Assembly: GCF_026151205.1 (NCBI RefSeq)
Contig: NC_087081.1
Coordinates: 186,001-250,000 of the forward strand
DNA from: Bolinopsis microptera
Lineage: Eukaryota; Ctenophora; Tentaculata; Lobata; Bolinopsidae
Length of the DNA stretch: 64,000 nt
Reading direction: 5' to 3'
Shown: one piece after another, positions 1 to 11,400 of the stretch
Layout of the letters: each line of letters begins with the position of its first letter
Position numbering within the stretch: the first letter of the stretch is position 1
Program-made: the position numbers and the translations under genes
Notes under the pieces: generated by a model
Database searches by the model: none
What the model saw: only the letters and a program-made list of their open reading frames with translations
What the model was told of the DNA's origin: nothing

Positions 1-412
1 ACCCTAACCCACACTAATATAAGTAACAGCAGAAGCCGTACAATTTATTTTATGTTAAAGTATAAGGTAGTACAATGAAATATCAATCAAGACAATACAG
101 ATCTTAGTAAGTAGAATCAGTGATACAAAATGGAGTGCAGGAAAAAAACTAATTATGTAAATGGTTTTTCAACATCCGCTTGAAACAGTTAGTATCAGTT
201 ATAAATATCTAAACATCAGTGAAAAAGTGTTATATGCAACCGGTGCATGGCTTGAAAAATGTCTAGACTCTAGATAATCAACTTTGGAATTTTTATTCTT
301 TGGTATCTTGAGCATGAGATCGTCACCCGGTTTCTTCAGTCATGGTTTTCTATTTCTACTACATTAACATCCAATAAAGCTTGGAGGTATCCATGAGGTG
401 CAGTACCGTGAA
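1..412. other. AT-rich DNA with no recognised feature
   Basis: No open frame, repeat or RNA signal could be supported here. The first ten bases happen to match vertebrate-type telomere sequence but do not continue as a repeat. Confidence 0.5.
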
Positions 413-415
413 CTG

Positions 416-1659
416 GGGGTCCTTTCCGAAATGAAACTTAAGTTCTTACTTAGTTTAAGTAATCGCCAAGTAAAATCATGTTTGTCCTTACCGAAACACT
501 ACTTAAGTAAAGTGCAGCGTTTCCGAAACTTTTACTTAAAGTGTTTACGAAACGCGTCAAAGTTACAAATTTACACGTGCAAGTAACAAATGCGCGCCTA
601 AAATGCGCGCAAAAACTCTGATGACGTAATTCGTCATGCAATTGCTTGTTGGTGCGATCGATCACGTGCTTGTTGGTGTGCCATGGATTTTGTTATCATG
701 AATATAACCATTCATGTTGAGTTGAATTTGATATCGCAATTTGAATTTGATAATCAATAAATGTTAATTTTATGAGTTTTAATATTCACTATTGAAATTC
801 GAATCTGCACTGTGATTAAATCTGAATCTCCCTAATTTGTTTCCTCGTAGTGTTACCATGAGTGTGGCCGACTTATCGTTCCATTTCTGGATCCAAAATC
901 AGAGGCAGAGAATAGGTTCAATAAGTCCTTGAAACGGTGTAGATGTGTTATAGAACGAACAAATGGGGTGGTCAAATCACGATGGCGATGTCTTGACAGT
1001 AAAAATACGGGTGGTTTGCAATTCAAACCAAAAATTAGTTGCGATATCATTGCTGCATGCGTTGTATTTCATAATTACTGCCGTAATAGGAGAATTCGTG
1101 ATCCAGAAATTTTGCCACACATTCTTCAAGATATGAGAGAAGAGCAAGCTGAACAATCCCGGCGGGCTGCCCCTCCAAGGCAGCCGAACGAGGCGGAAGA
1201 AATCAGAAAAGGAATTAATGTACGGAATAATATTGTTAATGATTACTTTTCTTGATAAATGATAACTTTAAAATCCTTTTTAGAACCTAAACTGTGTATG
1301 ATTCGCCTCTCCAAACAAATCTAAAGAAAATCCTTTTATGAACACTGAATTATTGTTCAAATTGTTCAATTCAATCAACTTGCAATGAAATTTGGGATAT
1401 CAAGTAAAAACTTAGAATTCTAAGGTTGGTCCGAACCAAACTTAAAAAAATTAGCAAAAAATGAAAAATTGGAAGCAACTTAAGCAAAAAATAGGTCTTA
1501 AGTTGAAACTAAGCAAAAATCGAAGTAAAAACTTAATTCAAAAATTTTGCTTGAAAATTTGCTAACTTTGTTACTTAAGTTGGTTTTCGGAACGGATTTT
1601 AGCAAAAAAGGGAAAACTAAGCAATATTTACTACTAAGTTTCATTTCGGAAAGGACCCC
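416..1659 (+). mobile_element. PIF/Harbinger-type DNA transposon, internally deleted
   Basis: The ends are inverted repeats identical over 25 bases, beginning GGGGTCCTTTCCGAAATGAA. They are flanked by a 3-bp direct repeat CTG (413-415 and 1660-1662); a 3-bp target duplication is characteristic of PIF/Harbinger. Subterminal DNA on both sides is rich in ACTTAAGT-like words, which could be transposase-binding repeats. The interior holds only the C-terminal third of a Harbinger transposase and no second Myb-like protein gene. The 1.24-kb copy is therefore a deletion derivative that could only have moved with help from a complete relative. The near-perfect ends suggest a fairly recent insertion. 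Confidence 0.85.
872..1255 (+). pseudogene. Harbinger transposase, C-terminal fragment (DDE_Tnp_4 type)
   Basis: An open frame running through the plus strand reads LIVPFLDPKSEAENRFN, then CRCVIERTNGVVKSRWRCLD, then CDIIAACVVFHNYC. This matches the last part of Harbinger/HARBI1-family DDE nucleases, where the pattern is AE.R.N, R..IER.FG.LK.RFR.L, then I.A..VLHN. The E of the IER motif corresponds to the third catalytic acidic residue of the family. The frame ends naturally in DYFS and a stop. The upstream two thirds, with the first two acidic residues and the N-terminal helix-turn-helix, are absent. No ATG begins this frame, so it is a remnant and not an expressed gene. It lies inside the inverted-repeat element at 416-1659. 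Confidence 0.85.
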
Positions 1660-1662
1660 CTG

Positions 1663-2310
1663 ATTTGTGGGTTAATAGAATACTTTAAAGAAGATGTGTT
1701 GTCCTATAGAGTATAGGGAGTATGTGGGACTTCTTATAGAAGGGAACCAAGTCTGCGGTTCAGTCTTCTATGTTGTAAGGTTGTAGATGAAACGAACATA
1801 AGGGGCAATAGTTTTTAGGTTCATCATTGTCCAGCTACATCTCCTCTTCACGCTATTGATCTGTCTTTCCATTTTAAAAGTTCCATCGAATTCAACACCT
1901 CAACTCCTAATAATAATAATATTGTGATTCTTAAAGGGAACTTTGAAGATATAATGTTAGGTTTTTGTTAACAATATCACTTAATGTCAAGAGGCGCCAC
2001 TCTTGACTACGTCAAAGGTGGGCACTCAGACAAAATTTGAATATTTGTAATTGTACGCCATGCACTCTTCCGTCCGACAACTACACATGAGCTCTAAAAC
2101 GTTTATTGTAAGAAATGTTGAAGTTTTCTAGCGAAAATATACGCCCTCTTATAAAAATTACCTAATCCCAATGGGACGTAATTTGACAGGACGTTGCGTG
2201 AAGGGATATAATTCTGAAAAGACATTATTACGAACGCTAAAAGGCATTTCAAAATCCTTTAAAATGTTTTAATTTTTTAATTTTTGTAACTGAACGAGAA
2301 GCCGAAAAAA
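1663..2310. other. intergenic DNA with one half of a dispersed repeat pair
   Basis: No gene is seen. Bases 1968-2032 share an interrupted match with 3957-4022, including the common core GACTACGTCAAAGGTGGGCA. The pair is probably two fragments of one old repeat family. Confidence 0.4.
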
Positions 2311-2359
2311 GTGATGCCATTATGTGATTTAGGCTTTAGCCAATACTTGCAGACGATAA

Positions 2360-2919
2360 GGACAGTAAATTACATTGCTATGTTGCATGGAAAAGTTATC
2401 CTTAGAAAAAATACCTGTATATTCCAAGTTCCAACAAGACGGGACTCCTCCACATTGCTCGCACGAAAGTTTGGCTTGGCTAATGAAGCATTTTGGAGAA
2501 AGACTGATCTCAAGAAAAGCAGACTTCAGCTGGCCTCCTTACAGGTCTGACCTGAAACTGACTGATTTATTTTTGTGGGGCTATCTTTAAGATCGTGTTT
2601 ATTCAGATCCAGTCCCAAAAACATTAGTTCAGCAGAAAAACAATATCAGAATGGAGGCTAAAAAGTAAAAAGTTGAAACTAGACAGTTTACATGGTAAAA
2701 CGTGAAAATTACAATATGCTTATTCCGAGGGTCCAAAACATTTTATTATTATTATATGCAGAAATGGGGCTTGGTTCGAAACATTGTTAAAATATTAGAG
2801 ATATTTTTGATAAGTAGTAATAATTTTTCTACAATTTAAAACAAAAATTAAACCGTTTGTCTCATTTGTTAGATTTTGAGAGCCATCCAAAATTTTGACA
2901 CGAGTCTTGTAACACCCTG
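2360..2919 (+). mobile_element. mariner-like element relic, 3' part
   Basis: The frame from 2375 reads FQQDGTPPH, then WPPYRSDL, then DLFLWGYL and a stop, followed by DRVYSDP. This is the diagnostic C-terminal part of mariner/Tc1-type transposases (QQDGAPPH, WPPRSPDLTPLDFFLWGYLKDRVY). The first D of QQDG is the second catalytic aspartate; the third acidic position lies in the SPDL-like motif, which is altered here. The 3' terminal sequence at 2893-2919 is the reverse complement of the terminus at 36591-36617, CAGGGTGTTTCAAGACTCGT. Both therefore belong to one family. The N-terminal half and the left terminus are missing, so the copy is dead. Confidence 0.8.
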
Positions 2920-3756
2920 CAGCTGCAGTCTGATAGAAGAAGTACGATTCACTAATCTCTTCTTACTCTATCAAACTATAATGGATCTAATGCTATAGTA
3001 CTTTGACCTCAATGTGGCACAAATTATGATGCTTTATTATGCAAATTTTATTCTGTGATCAGTTCTAGTTAGGGCTCGAGTCAATAAAACCTAGAGATCA
3101 CTAGGTCGCTGTAACCCAATGTACTGGTACAAAACGTCCTGAGGTAACGATGGTTACCCAACTAGGCACTATAGCCCATTGGTTACCTCGCACATGTTGG
3201 CATGAGGTTTACAACAATTATATTTTCAGTGAATGGGGCCATTTAATATAATTATATAATATACATTGCATTAGGACTCGAAGAGAAACACACAATGTTA
3301 GGCTTGAATCCTTCGTAAATAAACTACACTTTTAAAGCCTGTAAAACATTTTAGATAAGCACTCTATCAAGCAAAATTCATATAATCATCAAAATTCGGT
3401 GTGTCCAGTAAGAACTCTTCCTCACGGTATTTCCGACTCTGATCAAGTCGGTAAAGTGGTCCTCCTTTAGTAGCATGTACCAGTCTTGTTGGCGGTACTG
3501 TCTTCCTTTCAAGTTGTTCCTGAGACAGTTTGTGCACCTTGTAGAGTGAATATGCGTATGGTACTGAATAATATATCTATACAGTATACACTATGCACTC
3601 ATTTGTCGCGTTTTTTCACATGACCTTCCTTTCTTTAATTATTTCTGTTAATGACTCCGCGACTTTGACGTCCAATAAATGTCCAATGAAGTATGAACGT
3701 AAATTGTCACTGATATCTCATATGTTGTATAGGGTTACAATAATTTCTTGGACTCA
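2920..3756. other. no recognised feature
   Basis: AT-rich sequence with short scattered open frames and no recognisable protein similarity or repeat structure. Confidence 0.4.
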
Positions 3757-3870
3757 TACTTTTAGTTGCCTAAGTTTTAGATTTTCTACTTTTAATAGCC
3801 TAAGTTTTACATTTTCTACTTTTAATAGCCTAAGTTTTAGATTTTCTACTTTTAGTAGCCTAAGTTTTGG
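3757..3870. repeat. 30-bp tandem repeat, about 3.7 copies
   Basis: Three full units at 3781-3810, 3811-3840 and 3841-3870 follow a partial unit. The unit core is CTACTTTTAATAGCCTAAGT. Units differ by one to three bases, so the array is fairly young. Confidence 0.85.
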
Positions 3871-4022
3871 AATTGTACTCGTATTCTCAATCTCAAGAAA
3901 GAATCACAGTTACTTTAACTAAAACATCCTGGAGATTTAACCAGACTGAAATTGGTCAACAATATCACCCAATATCAGAAATCACCATTTTAAATGACTA
4001 CGTCAAAGGTGGGCAGTATACT

Positions 4023-5562
4023 GAGACATCATCCGAGATATCGACTGGTTTGGCAGATTTTATTTTTAACTTAGTTATAACAGCCACATTTGACTCAGTC
4101 ACGTGTCCAGTAAAACATGGGACATATGATGGAGCGGAGAGGAAGTGACCTCAGAGTCTCAGAGCAATTTGCTACCCTGCAATACCCCCCTCACTATTTA
4201 AAGAGTCCTGCGAGAGAGAACCTCCCAAGAAAGAAATTAAAGGGTTAAGAAGCTGAAAGTAGACTTGCTGACGTAAGTTAAACCGTTTATAGCAACACGC
4301 CGGTATATAGTCAAATATAAGTCTTTAAATTTCGTAGATGCTGCCTCTGTTCGATTTTGTGACCTTTTTTAGTAAAAATTTGTGCTTATCCGAATTTTTC
4401 ATTGATTGGAGCTATTAAACAAGCTTTTATTGGATTCAAATGTGCAAGGTGTCACAAAAGAGAACCAGAATAACCATTTGAGTGGGCAATTTTGGACAGA
4501 ACGATTCAAAAAAGTTTTTAGGGCCCTTTTGATGGTTAGGAAGCGGGACTTAGACCGCTTCCAAAAGATAATGTGTTAGTATAACACTGTTACACAACAA
4601 ACCTAAGAGAGGCACTAATATATCAGCCAATAAGTCTTCCCTTATCATCTTCGTGCACACAATGCATATGCATACTATATGATTACCTGTCCAACCAGAC
4701 GTCGGACCATTGAAACCAATTTGAAGTATAATATGATGTAGTTACAATATATTAATATCTCACATGTTCGCTACAGAGCTTTGAAAGTATTAAGTTGATG
4801 CTGCACAACAGTGCTTCAGAAATACTATTCTACTTTGTCACTCTATGTTATACTTACACACATCAAACTGTGTGGTAGTAACTTTGGAATTGGTTCATGA
4901 CACCCCTTGAAGCAGTAGGATATCAAAAAGTTGTGATAGAACACGATAAATTCAAAACACTCCTACCATATTTGATATGATAAATTAACCGGAACATGTT
5001 ATAACACACGTACAACAGTAGAATCGTGAAGGTCAATATTTGCTTCTTTGATTGATCTCTTCTCCTTAATAATAAAATGATATTTTATCTTTTAAGAGTA
5101 TCATCATTTACTCTCTATTTCTCGAATCGTGGACGCATGTTGAAAGAGAAAGCACAATTTTGTATATATCTGGTCAATGAATTATTTGCAAATAAACGTC
5201 GTTTACCATCGACTAGTTATATTTACAACTGGATTGTAAGTAGTAAGCTGCTACCGTACTATGCTTACTCGCCGTCGGATTTCTATTACTTGCTTCCAAA
5301 CCTAAGAGTAAGGGCTCTGCATATCCGTGCATTCACCGTAAAGATATTGATCGGAAAAAAAAACAGTCGGTATTATGCTTTTGTACTGAATTTAATTCTG
5401 TACAAAAATACGATGAGCTGAATATTCTTGGAAACCCTGGCAATCTTCCATTTTATAAATATCAGTAAGAAAATCATTTAATTTCCAATTCAGTTATTCT
5501 ATAAACACATTTGAATGGTTGATATTATAGAAGTGGTATTCTAATAGCTGTTCTTAATATGG
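4023..5562. other. no recognised feature
   Basis: A 114-codon frame at 5077-5421 has AT-driven composition and no recognisable motif. I do not regard it as a gene. Confidence 0.35.
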
Positions 5563-5639
5563 GTACCATCAACCATGTAGTTTAATGGTTGGAACCACTA
5601 GTTCCAACTATCGGTATCAAAGAACATGGTTGATGGTAC
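5563..5639. repeat. 77-bp hairpin with 16-bp arms
   Basis: GTACCATCAACCATGT at 5563-5578 is the exact reverse complement of 5624-5639. A second internal complementarity (GGTTGGAAC with GTTCCAAC) makes most of the segment fold on itself. It could be a tiny MITE or a cruciform. No target duplication was found. Confidence 0.7.
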
Positions 5640-5783
5640 TAGAAGTATAAGCATTGGCAACGACTTATACCCATGCATCTGTATTCAAGGCAGACCTAAA
5701 TTTCGGTTGTTTCCTAATTCCGAATAAGGTAGTCCCGTTTTGTCTTAATATATCATATAATTTGACGGGCAATCCAAACGTAG

Positions 5784-5850
5784 TTACCATAGTTACACAT
5801 AGTTACACATAGTTACCATAGTTACACTACTAGTTAACATAGTTACATAT
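5784..5850. repeat. CATAGTTAC-type microsatellite
   Basis: Six or so irregular copies of a 10-12-bp unit around CATAGTTACA. A related run occurs at 34851-34888, just upstream of an acceptor of the HNRNPU-like gene. Confidence 0.6.
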
Positions 5851-6541
5851 TTGCAACAGCTTCACGATCCAACTTTCTCCAGAATAAGTGGGAAATAGAT
5901 TTTCAACCATTGCTGTGGATGGCATTTTAAATTTATCCAGGAAATATAAATCATGAAACAAGGAAATAACTGTTAAGCTCATGGTGAAAGGAATAGTCAT
6001 CTTGAAATCTGTTAAGGCATTTGTACTTATCAATAAGGATGTCATGATTGAAGTTTTAGCAAGATAAAAATAGATGGCTGGTAATGTTTCTATTGAATGA
6101 TAATGCTAGACGATCACCTAAATTAATTATTTTAGTATAAAGTTCATGAGTTGGGTTGTAGAAAAAACCGTGCTGTTGACAAAGTTTACTGATTATGGAA
6201 ATGATTTTTTCTTTTCACTAGTGCACTATTTATACAAAACAAATCATTTCTGATTTTGTTTACGACAGGCCACAAGTTTCAGTGCCATTCCTAGATATAA
6301 TGAAAACAAATGATTGTTTAACAAGAGGTTTATCCAATGTATTAATATTTGTATTGACATTTGTGGTGACCAACTGAAAAAGAAAGAGATTACTAGAATC
6401 CTTGATCGATTGGGTTTACATGTCATAGTTCGTCATCGCAATTAAGGGTTAACGATAATTGGACAACTTCTAGATTCAGACCCGGTTATAATTCAGTTCC
6501 CAACATTAATAGATCATAGATGGCTGATGGAGTGGTAAAAG

Positions 6542-6622
6542 CTGACTTATTGCTTGTGACACCACTTATTGCTTGTGACACCAATTATTGCTTGTGACAC
6601 CAATTATTGCTTGTGACACCAC
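6542..6622. repeat. 20-bp tandem repeat, 4 copies
   Basis: Units of the form TTATTGCTTGTGACACCA recur four times with almost no divergence. Confidence 0.85.
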
Positions 6623-6639
6623 GGATCCACTCAATAACC

Positions 6640-8370
6640 TTACTCATTGCCATCTGGAGTTTGGCACATTTTAGTAGACTATCAAATTATCCCGATCAAA
6701 TCATATTTGTACCCCTCAGTGGTTTTGATAATACCACATTTATATCAGAGCACTCTTGGGTACCATCATAAGCAAATTATATTTATAGGTACCATTTAGT
6801 CGCTGAGTCAGGGTTGGGCCTACTTTTAGGGGCCTACTTTTAGGGGCCCGAAAAATGCCCTTATCATTCCAATTTTCCATAAATAATAGCAGTAACTTTG
6901 TCTGCATTCTGATTCATCCTCTCCCTCGCGACCATTACCTATTCCAGGCACTTGTCTTTAAATGGTTGTCTTCAACATATTATATAAGGATATCACGCCC
7001 TACAGTGAATTTCTGCAGTTTATGCACATATAATCTCCCTATACATTTCTGCACCATTTTTAAGTACCAATTACCCCTCTCATGTGCCCAATTTAGTCGT
7101 GCTTTCCCAGAAGCGGTGTAATCAGCTAACTGGGTGCTGGGTTTTAGCAAATCAAATCTTATAAATAAGTTAGTGTGTGGTGACGTTGGAGGCAGTAAGC
7201 GATGGTTAAATCGTACAGCTTAAAGGATCAAGTTGCGTAAAACCCTATTGCAGGACCATATAAAGAACATCTATTGCAAGAGTTCAGCCAGGGGTACAAA
7301 TTGGCGACCCTTTCCCATAAAAGGAAACAAAAACAAAGCCAAATCTGTATCGACTGCCTTAAATAAACCCACGGACCACAGGTCAGAGGTAGCCATTTCA
7401 AATATTCGTTTTCAACTTTGTTTTGACTGTTCAGCATCAGTTATTTTTGGTGAGTTGTAAATCTGTGTAGAATCAATAATTTGGATTGAGATTTGTCGAC
7501 TTAATTGAGGGTAGGGCTTGGACGTCACGACTCCACTTGAGCTCATATCGCTCGATTCTCGAATTCACAGGCCACTCCTACAGCTGAAGTTAATAATGAC
7601 GGCAAAATGGGTGCAATTTCTGAAGTCGTTGCACAAGAGTGGCCCTACCTAAAACTAATAAATCCCGGAGGAATAAATACGTTGTCGCACAACTTTTCTA
7701 TGCAAAAATATCTTGTGTTTGCTTTATGATAAAATGTTAGTTTGTGAGACGTTTAGAGACAACAGGACGAGTGGGAAAATTAAAATGTTAGGGTCGCGAA
7801 ACAGCTTTTGTGGTAAAAGTTTAATCGTTTGTTTTTGATCTACGCAGATGGTAAAGCTCAAAGGATACATTTTGACCGGTATTCACATTTCGGATGTAGA
7901 CTGCAGTAGCTGCAATATGATTAGAAATACTAAGAAATGAACATGGTTGTTCTAAACGTATTGTAGTTATACTGTTACCTTTGCTGCTTCCTTGGCTCAT
8001 TACTAAAATTTAAACATGTATCCAGAATAATTTATTTTTGCAATAATTATGTGGGAATAGGTTCAAATCAATCCTATTTTGGAAATTTGCAACATCTTGT
8101 CTAATAGCTCTTGTCAAACTTAGAACTGGTTCGAGCACTTCGTGGTCGCAATAATAATTAATCATGGAGTTAAAAAGTTCAGAAAACTTAGTGATCGGGC
8201 TGTAAGTATTGAAGCGACAGTACATGTTTAAAATTTAGACTGTTGGGAACTGGGAAGATTTGTACGATTACCATTTATGAGTTTAATCAAGAAACATAAG
8301 CTTTCCTAGAAAAATCTGTCGCATGATGCATTGTTATATTACTGCTCTTTCAAATTCAATGTAAATTTCA
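6640..8370. other. no recognised feature
   Basis: Only a short direct duplication at 6829-6846 (ACTTTTAGGGGCCT type) was noticed. This stretch may hold the promoter and 5' UTR of the PNT gene that begins at 8491, but nothing identifies them. Confidence 0.3.
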
Positions 8371-8490
8371 CAAAGTTTGTTTGTCTTGATTGTTAAAAGT
8401 CTTTGCAAAAACAGTTGGCAAATTTCTCAAACAGATCGATCACTCAGGTTTCTGTGCCTTCTCGTTCTGCATCTCCTACACAAACTGATA

Positions 8491-11400
8491 ATGTCCTACG
8501 GAAACTACAACACACTGCCACATGAGGAGGACCAGCAAATTCCACCAATGGAACGGAGACAGATCTTAGGAGGAGCTGACCAGTTCCCTCATGAAGTATT
8601 AATGAACTACAACCCTTACTTTACAGAACATGTTTGTTAGCATGTTTGTTAGCATGTTTGTTAGCAATTAGCTATATTAGTTAACATGTTTGTTAGCATG
8701 TTTATAAGCATGTTTGTTAGCATGTTTGTTAACATGTTTGTTAGCATGTTCACTAGCATGTTTGTTAGCATGTTTGTTAGCATGTTTATAAGCATGTTTG
8801 TTAACATGTTTGTTAGCATGTTTGTTAGCATGTTTGTTAGCATGTTTGTTAGCATGTTTGTTAGCACGTTTAATTTATTAGCATGTTTGTTAGCATGTTT
8901 GTTAGCATGTTTGTTAGCATGTTTGTTAGCATGTTTGTTAGCATGTTTGTTAGCATGTTTAATTTGTTAACATGTTTGTTAGCATGTTTGTTAGCATGTT
9001 TGTTAGCATGTTTGTTAGCATGTTTGTTAGCATGTTTGTTAGCATGTTTGTTAACATGTTTGTTAGGGCGTATTTTGATTTAAATCATTTTTTCCATCTC
9101 GAATAATAATAAATTAAGAAAATTGTATAGCTGAAATAATATCTGTCCAAAATGAGAGCGATGTGATTTATCAATAAGTTATAACAGGTGGTGGCAGTAC
9201 CAAGAAGCAGTTGCCAAATGGTGAACCCTGGACCAAACAACCCTTGTTTTGTGGCTGAAAACCCAGTCCGAGACCTGACCCGGTCCCCACTCCGCAAGAA
9301 GCCGCACATACAGAAAGAAGAACACGGAGGACCGCAGGGCTGCTTCATAGGACCAGAGTTCAATTCCGTGTCTTGCAACTTCGAGGAGGAGGAGCAGCCC
9401 TCTGGTAGTTCAAGCGACCAAGGGAGAAGGAACATCACCATGGCTGATCGTAAGGATTATTACTTGATTCTTTGTCTTTCTTTGAAGTTAACGAATGTTA
9501 TATCCAGCAATTTTCGCGATCGGATGTTGGTTTTAAATAGTTTCGATAAAGATTACTGTAAAAGTCGTGCTGAGTTACAATCGAGTTTTGCAATTTGTTA
9601 TTATTAGATACTGTTCAACAAAATCAACATAACCCTGTTATCTATTATATCAACATAACCCTATAACATAACATAACCCTGTTTATGCTATTGGTTGCTT
9701 GACACAAATCTATCATTTCCAATCATGTTCTGATGTTACGCGGAATTTATTCTCCTATATTTTATGATCCATATGTTACAGTTTTGCTGTCCGGTGAGAT
9801 CCCCTTCTCCCCCCTTGAGAGACCGAACACAGAAGCAGCTCGGATATTCTACAACGCTCCTGATACTCCCCCAATTCTCCCAATAGGTAATTAGGTGGTA
9901 ACTAGGTGGTAACTAGGTGGTAACTAGGTGGTAACTAGGTAGTTACTCGGTGGTAACTAGGTGGTAACTAGGTGGTAACTAGGTGGTAACTAGGTGGTAA
10001 CTAGGTGGTAACTAGGTGGTACCTAGGTGGTAACTAGGTAGTAACTAAGCTCGGATATTCTACAACTCCCCCAATTCTCCCAATAGGTTTATTTTTACTA
10101 TATTTCAATCCCATCCCACTTGGATGCATTTTGCACAATAATTAAATTGTAGCTTTTAAACTAATTATTTAACTTGTAATCACAAAATAATTTGTCTAAA
10201 TTTGGGGTCGAAGGTATTTAAGTTTAAGATGTTGAAAAATAAAATATCATGTCGTAGGGTATAAATATGTGGTATTTATTATAATGATATTGAATATCTG
10301 TATTGGGTGACAGTCGCGGACAGCGTTACCTCCTGCACATCAGTGATGGTTTTCTGTAAAGTTATTAACGTTACCGGGCGTAGAAGTATAATTAGCTTTC
10401 AACCTTCAGCTAAATAAGAGCAACCAATAAAAATTTTCGTACGTCATGTTTTATTCTTAGTATTATCTCGAGTTTTTTTCTATTTTAGGGGAGTATGTTA
10501 ATAGTTGCCTTCCAACCTGTAAAGGGCAGGAATGTTTTTATGGGGAAACAATAACTCGATTGCCTGCCACTGCCAGTGCCATATATGCGTCACAAATTTG
10601 TAATTACGACATTTAAGGCATCAGGCATCCGTGCCCATGCATACATTAGGCATACATGGGGTATTTTACAAATCAAAATTTAAGTCGGGCAGGGCAACTC
10701 TGTAAATGTAATAAGTCACATACCGTGAAATTCTAGGAATTATGTATGTGGATTCTATTTCTGGTGGGGAATTGAGGCATTTGAACCAATCAGCTTCCAC
10801 TTGGTATGAGGAACCTATGCGATAACAACCTTTATACCCGAGGGTTTCGGGATCAGAGCTTGTTAATTCACGGTTCGGATCGCATTGATCGCATGGATCG
10901 CATGGCCCAACAAGATGGTAGCCATAACACGGTAACATGGATCACGTGGTGAGTATTCGCAGCCCCTCTCACGTGACGCTATGGCAAGAAATCAAAATGC
11001 CTTCGCCTCATCGTAATCGGAATGTTTGATCTAGTCATGTGACGCGATAACAAGAACAACAAAGTCTTGCAATCGTGTTTTTCACTTGTTCGTTAATAAA
11101 TAGATATTAGATATGTGTCTCTGAAAATTATATTGCTCATATATATTATATTGCGATAGTATAATACTAGTATAATACTATCGCAAATATAATTAGGTAA
11201 TAAATGATATCATTGAGGTTAGTAGCCCAGCCATAATTCATTGCCCGAATGACCGTGCCCCAGGTGGTTTTGCCCGAGATGTGCCCCAGGTGTGCCTGAG
11301 ATGTGCCCCAGGTGTGCCCCAGGTGGTTCTGCCCGAGGTGTGCCCGAGGTGTGCCCGAGATGTGCCCGAGATGTGCCCCGGGTGTCCCCAGGTTCTTTTC

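Noticed and set aside
1-10. Telomere-like ACCCTAACCC at the window start
   Set aside because: Less than two repeat units and no continuation; chance match.
5077-5421. A 114-codon plus-strand open frame
   Set aside because: AT-driven composition, no motif, no splice or transcript context.
8661-9083. Open frames of MFVS and LTNM repeats on both strands
   Set aside because: They arise from a 12-bp tandem repeat whose unit length is divisible by three; no coding signal.
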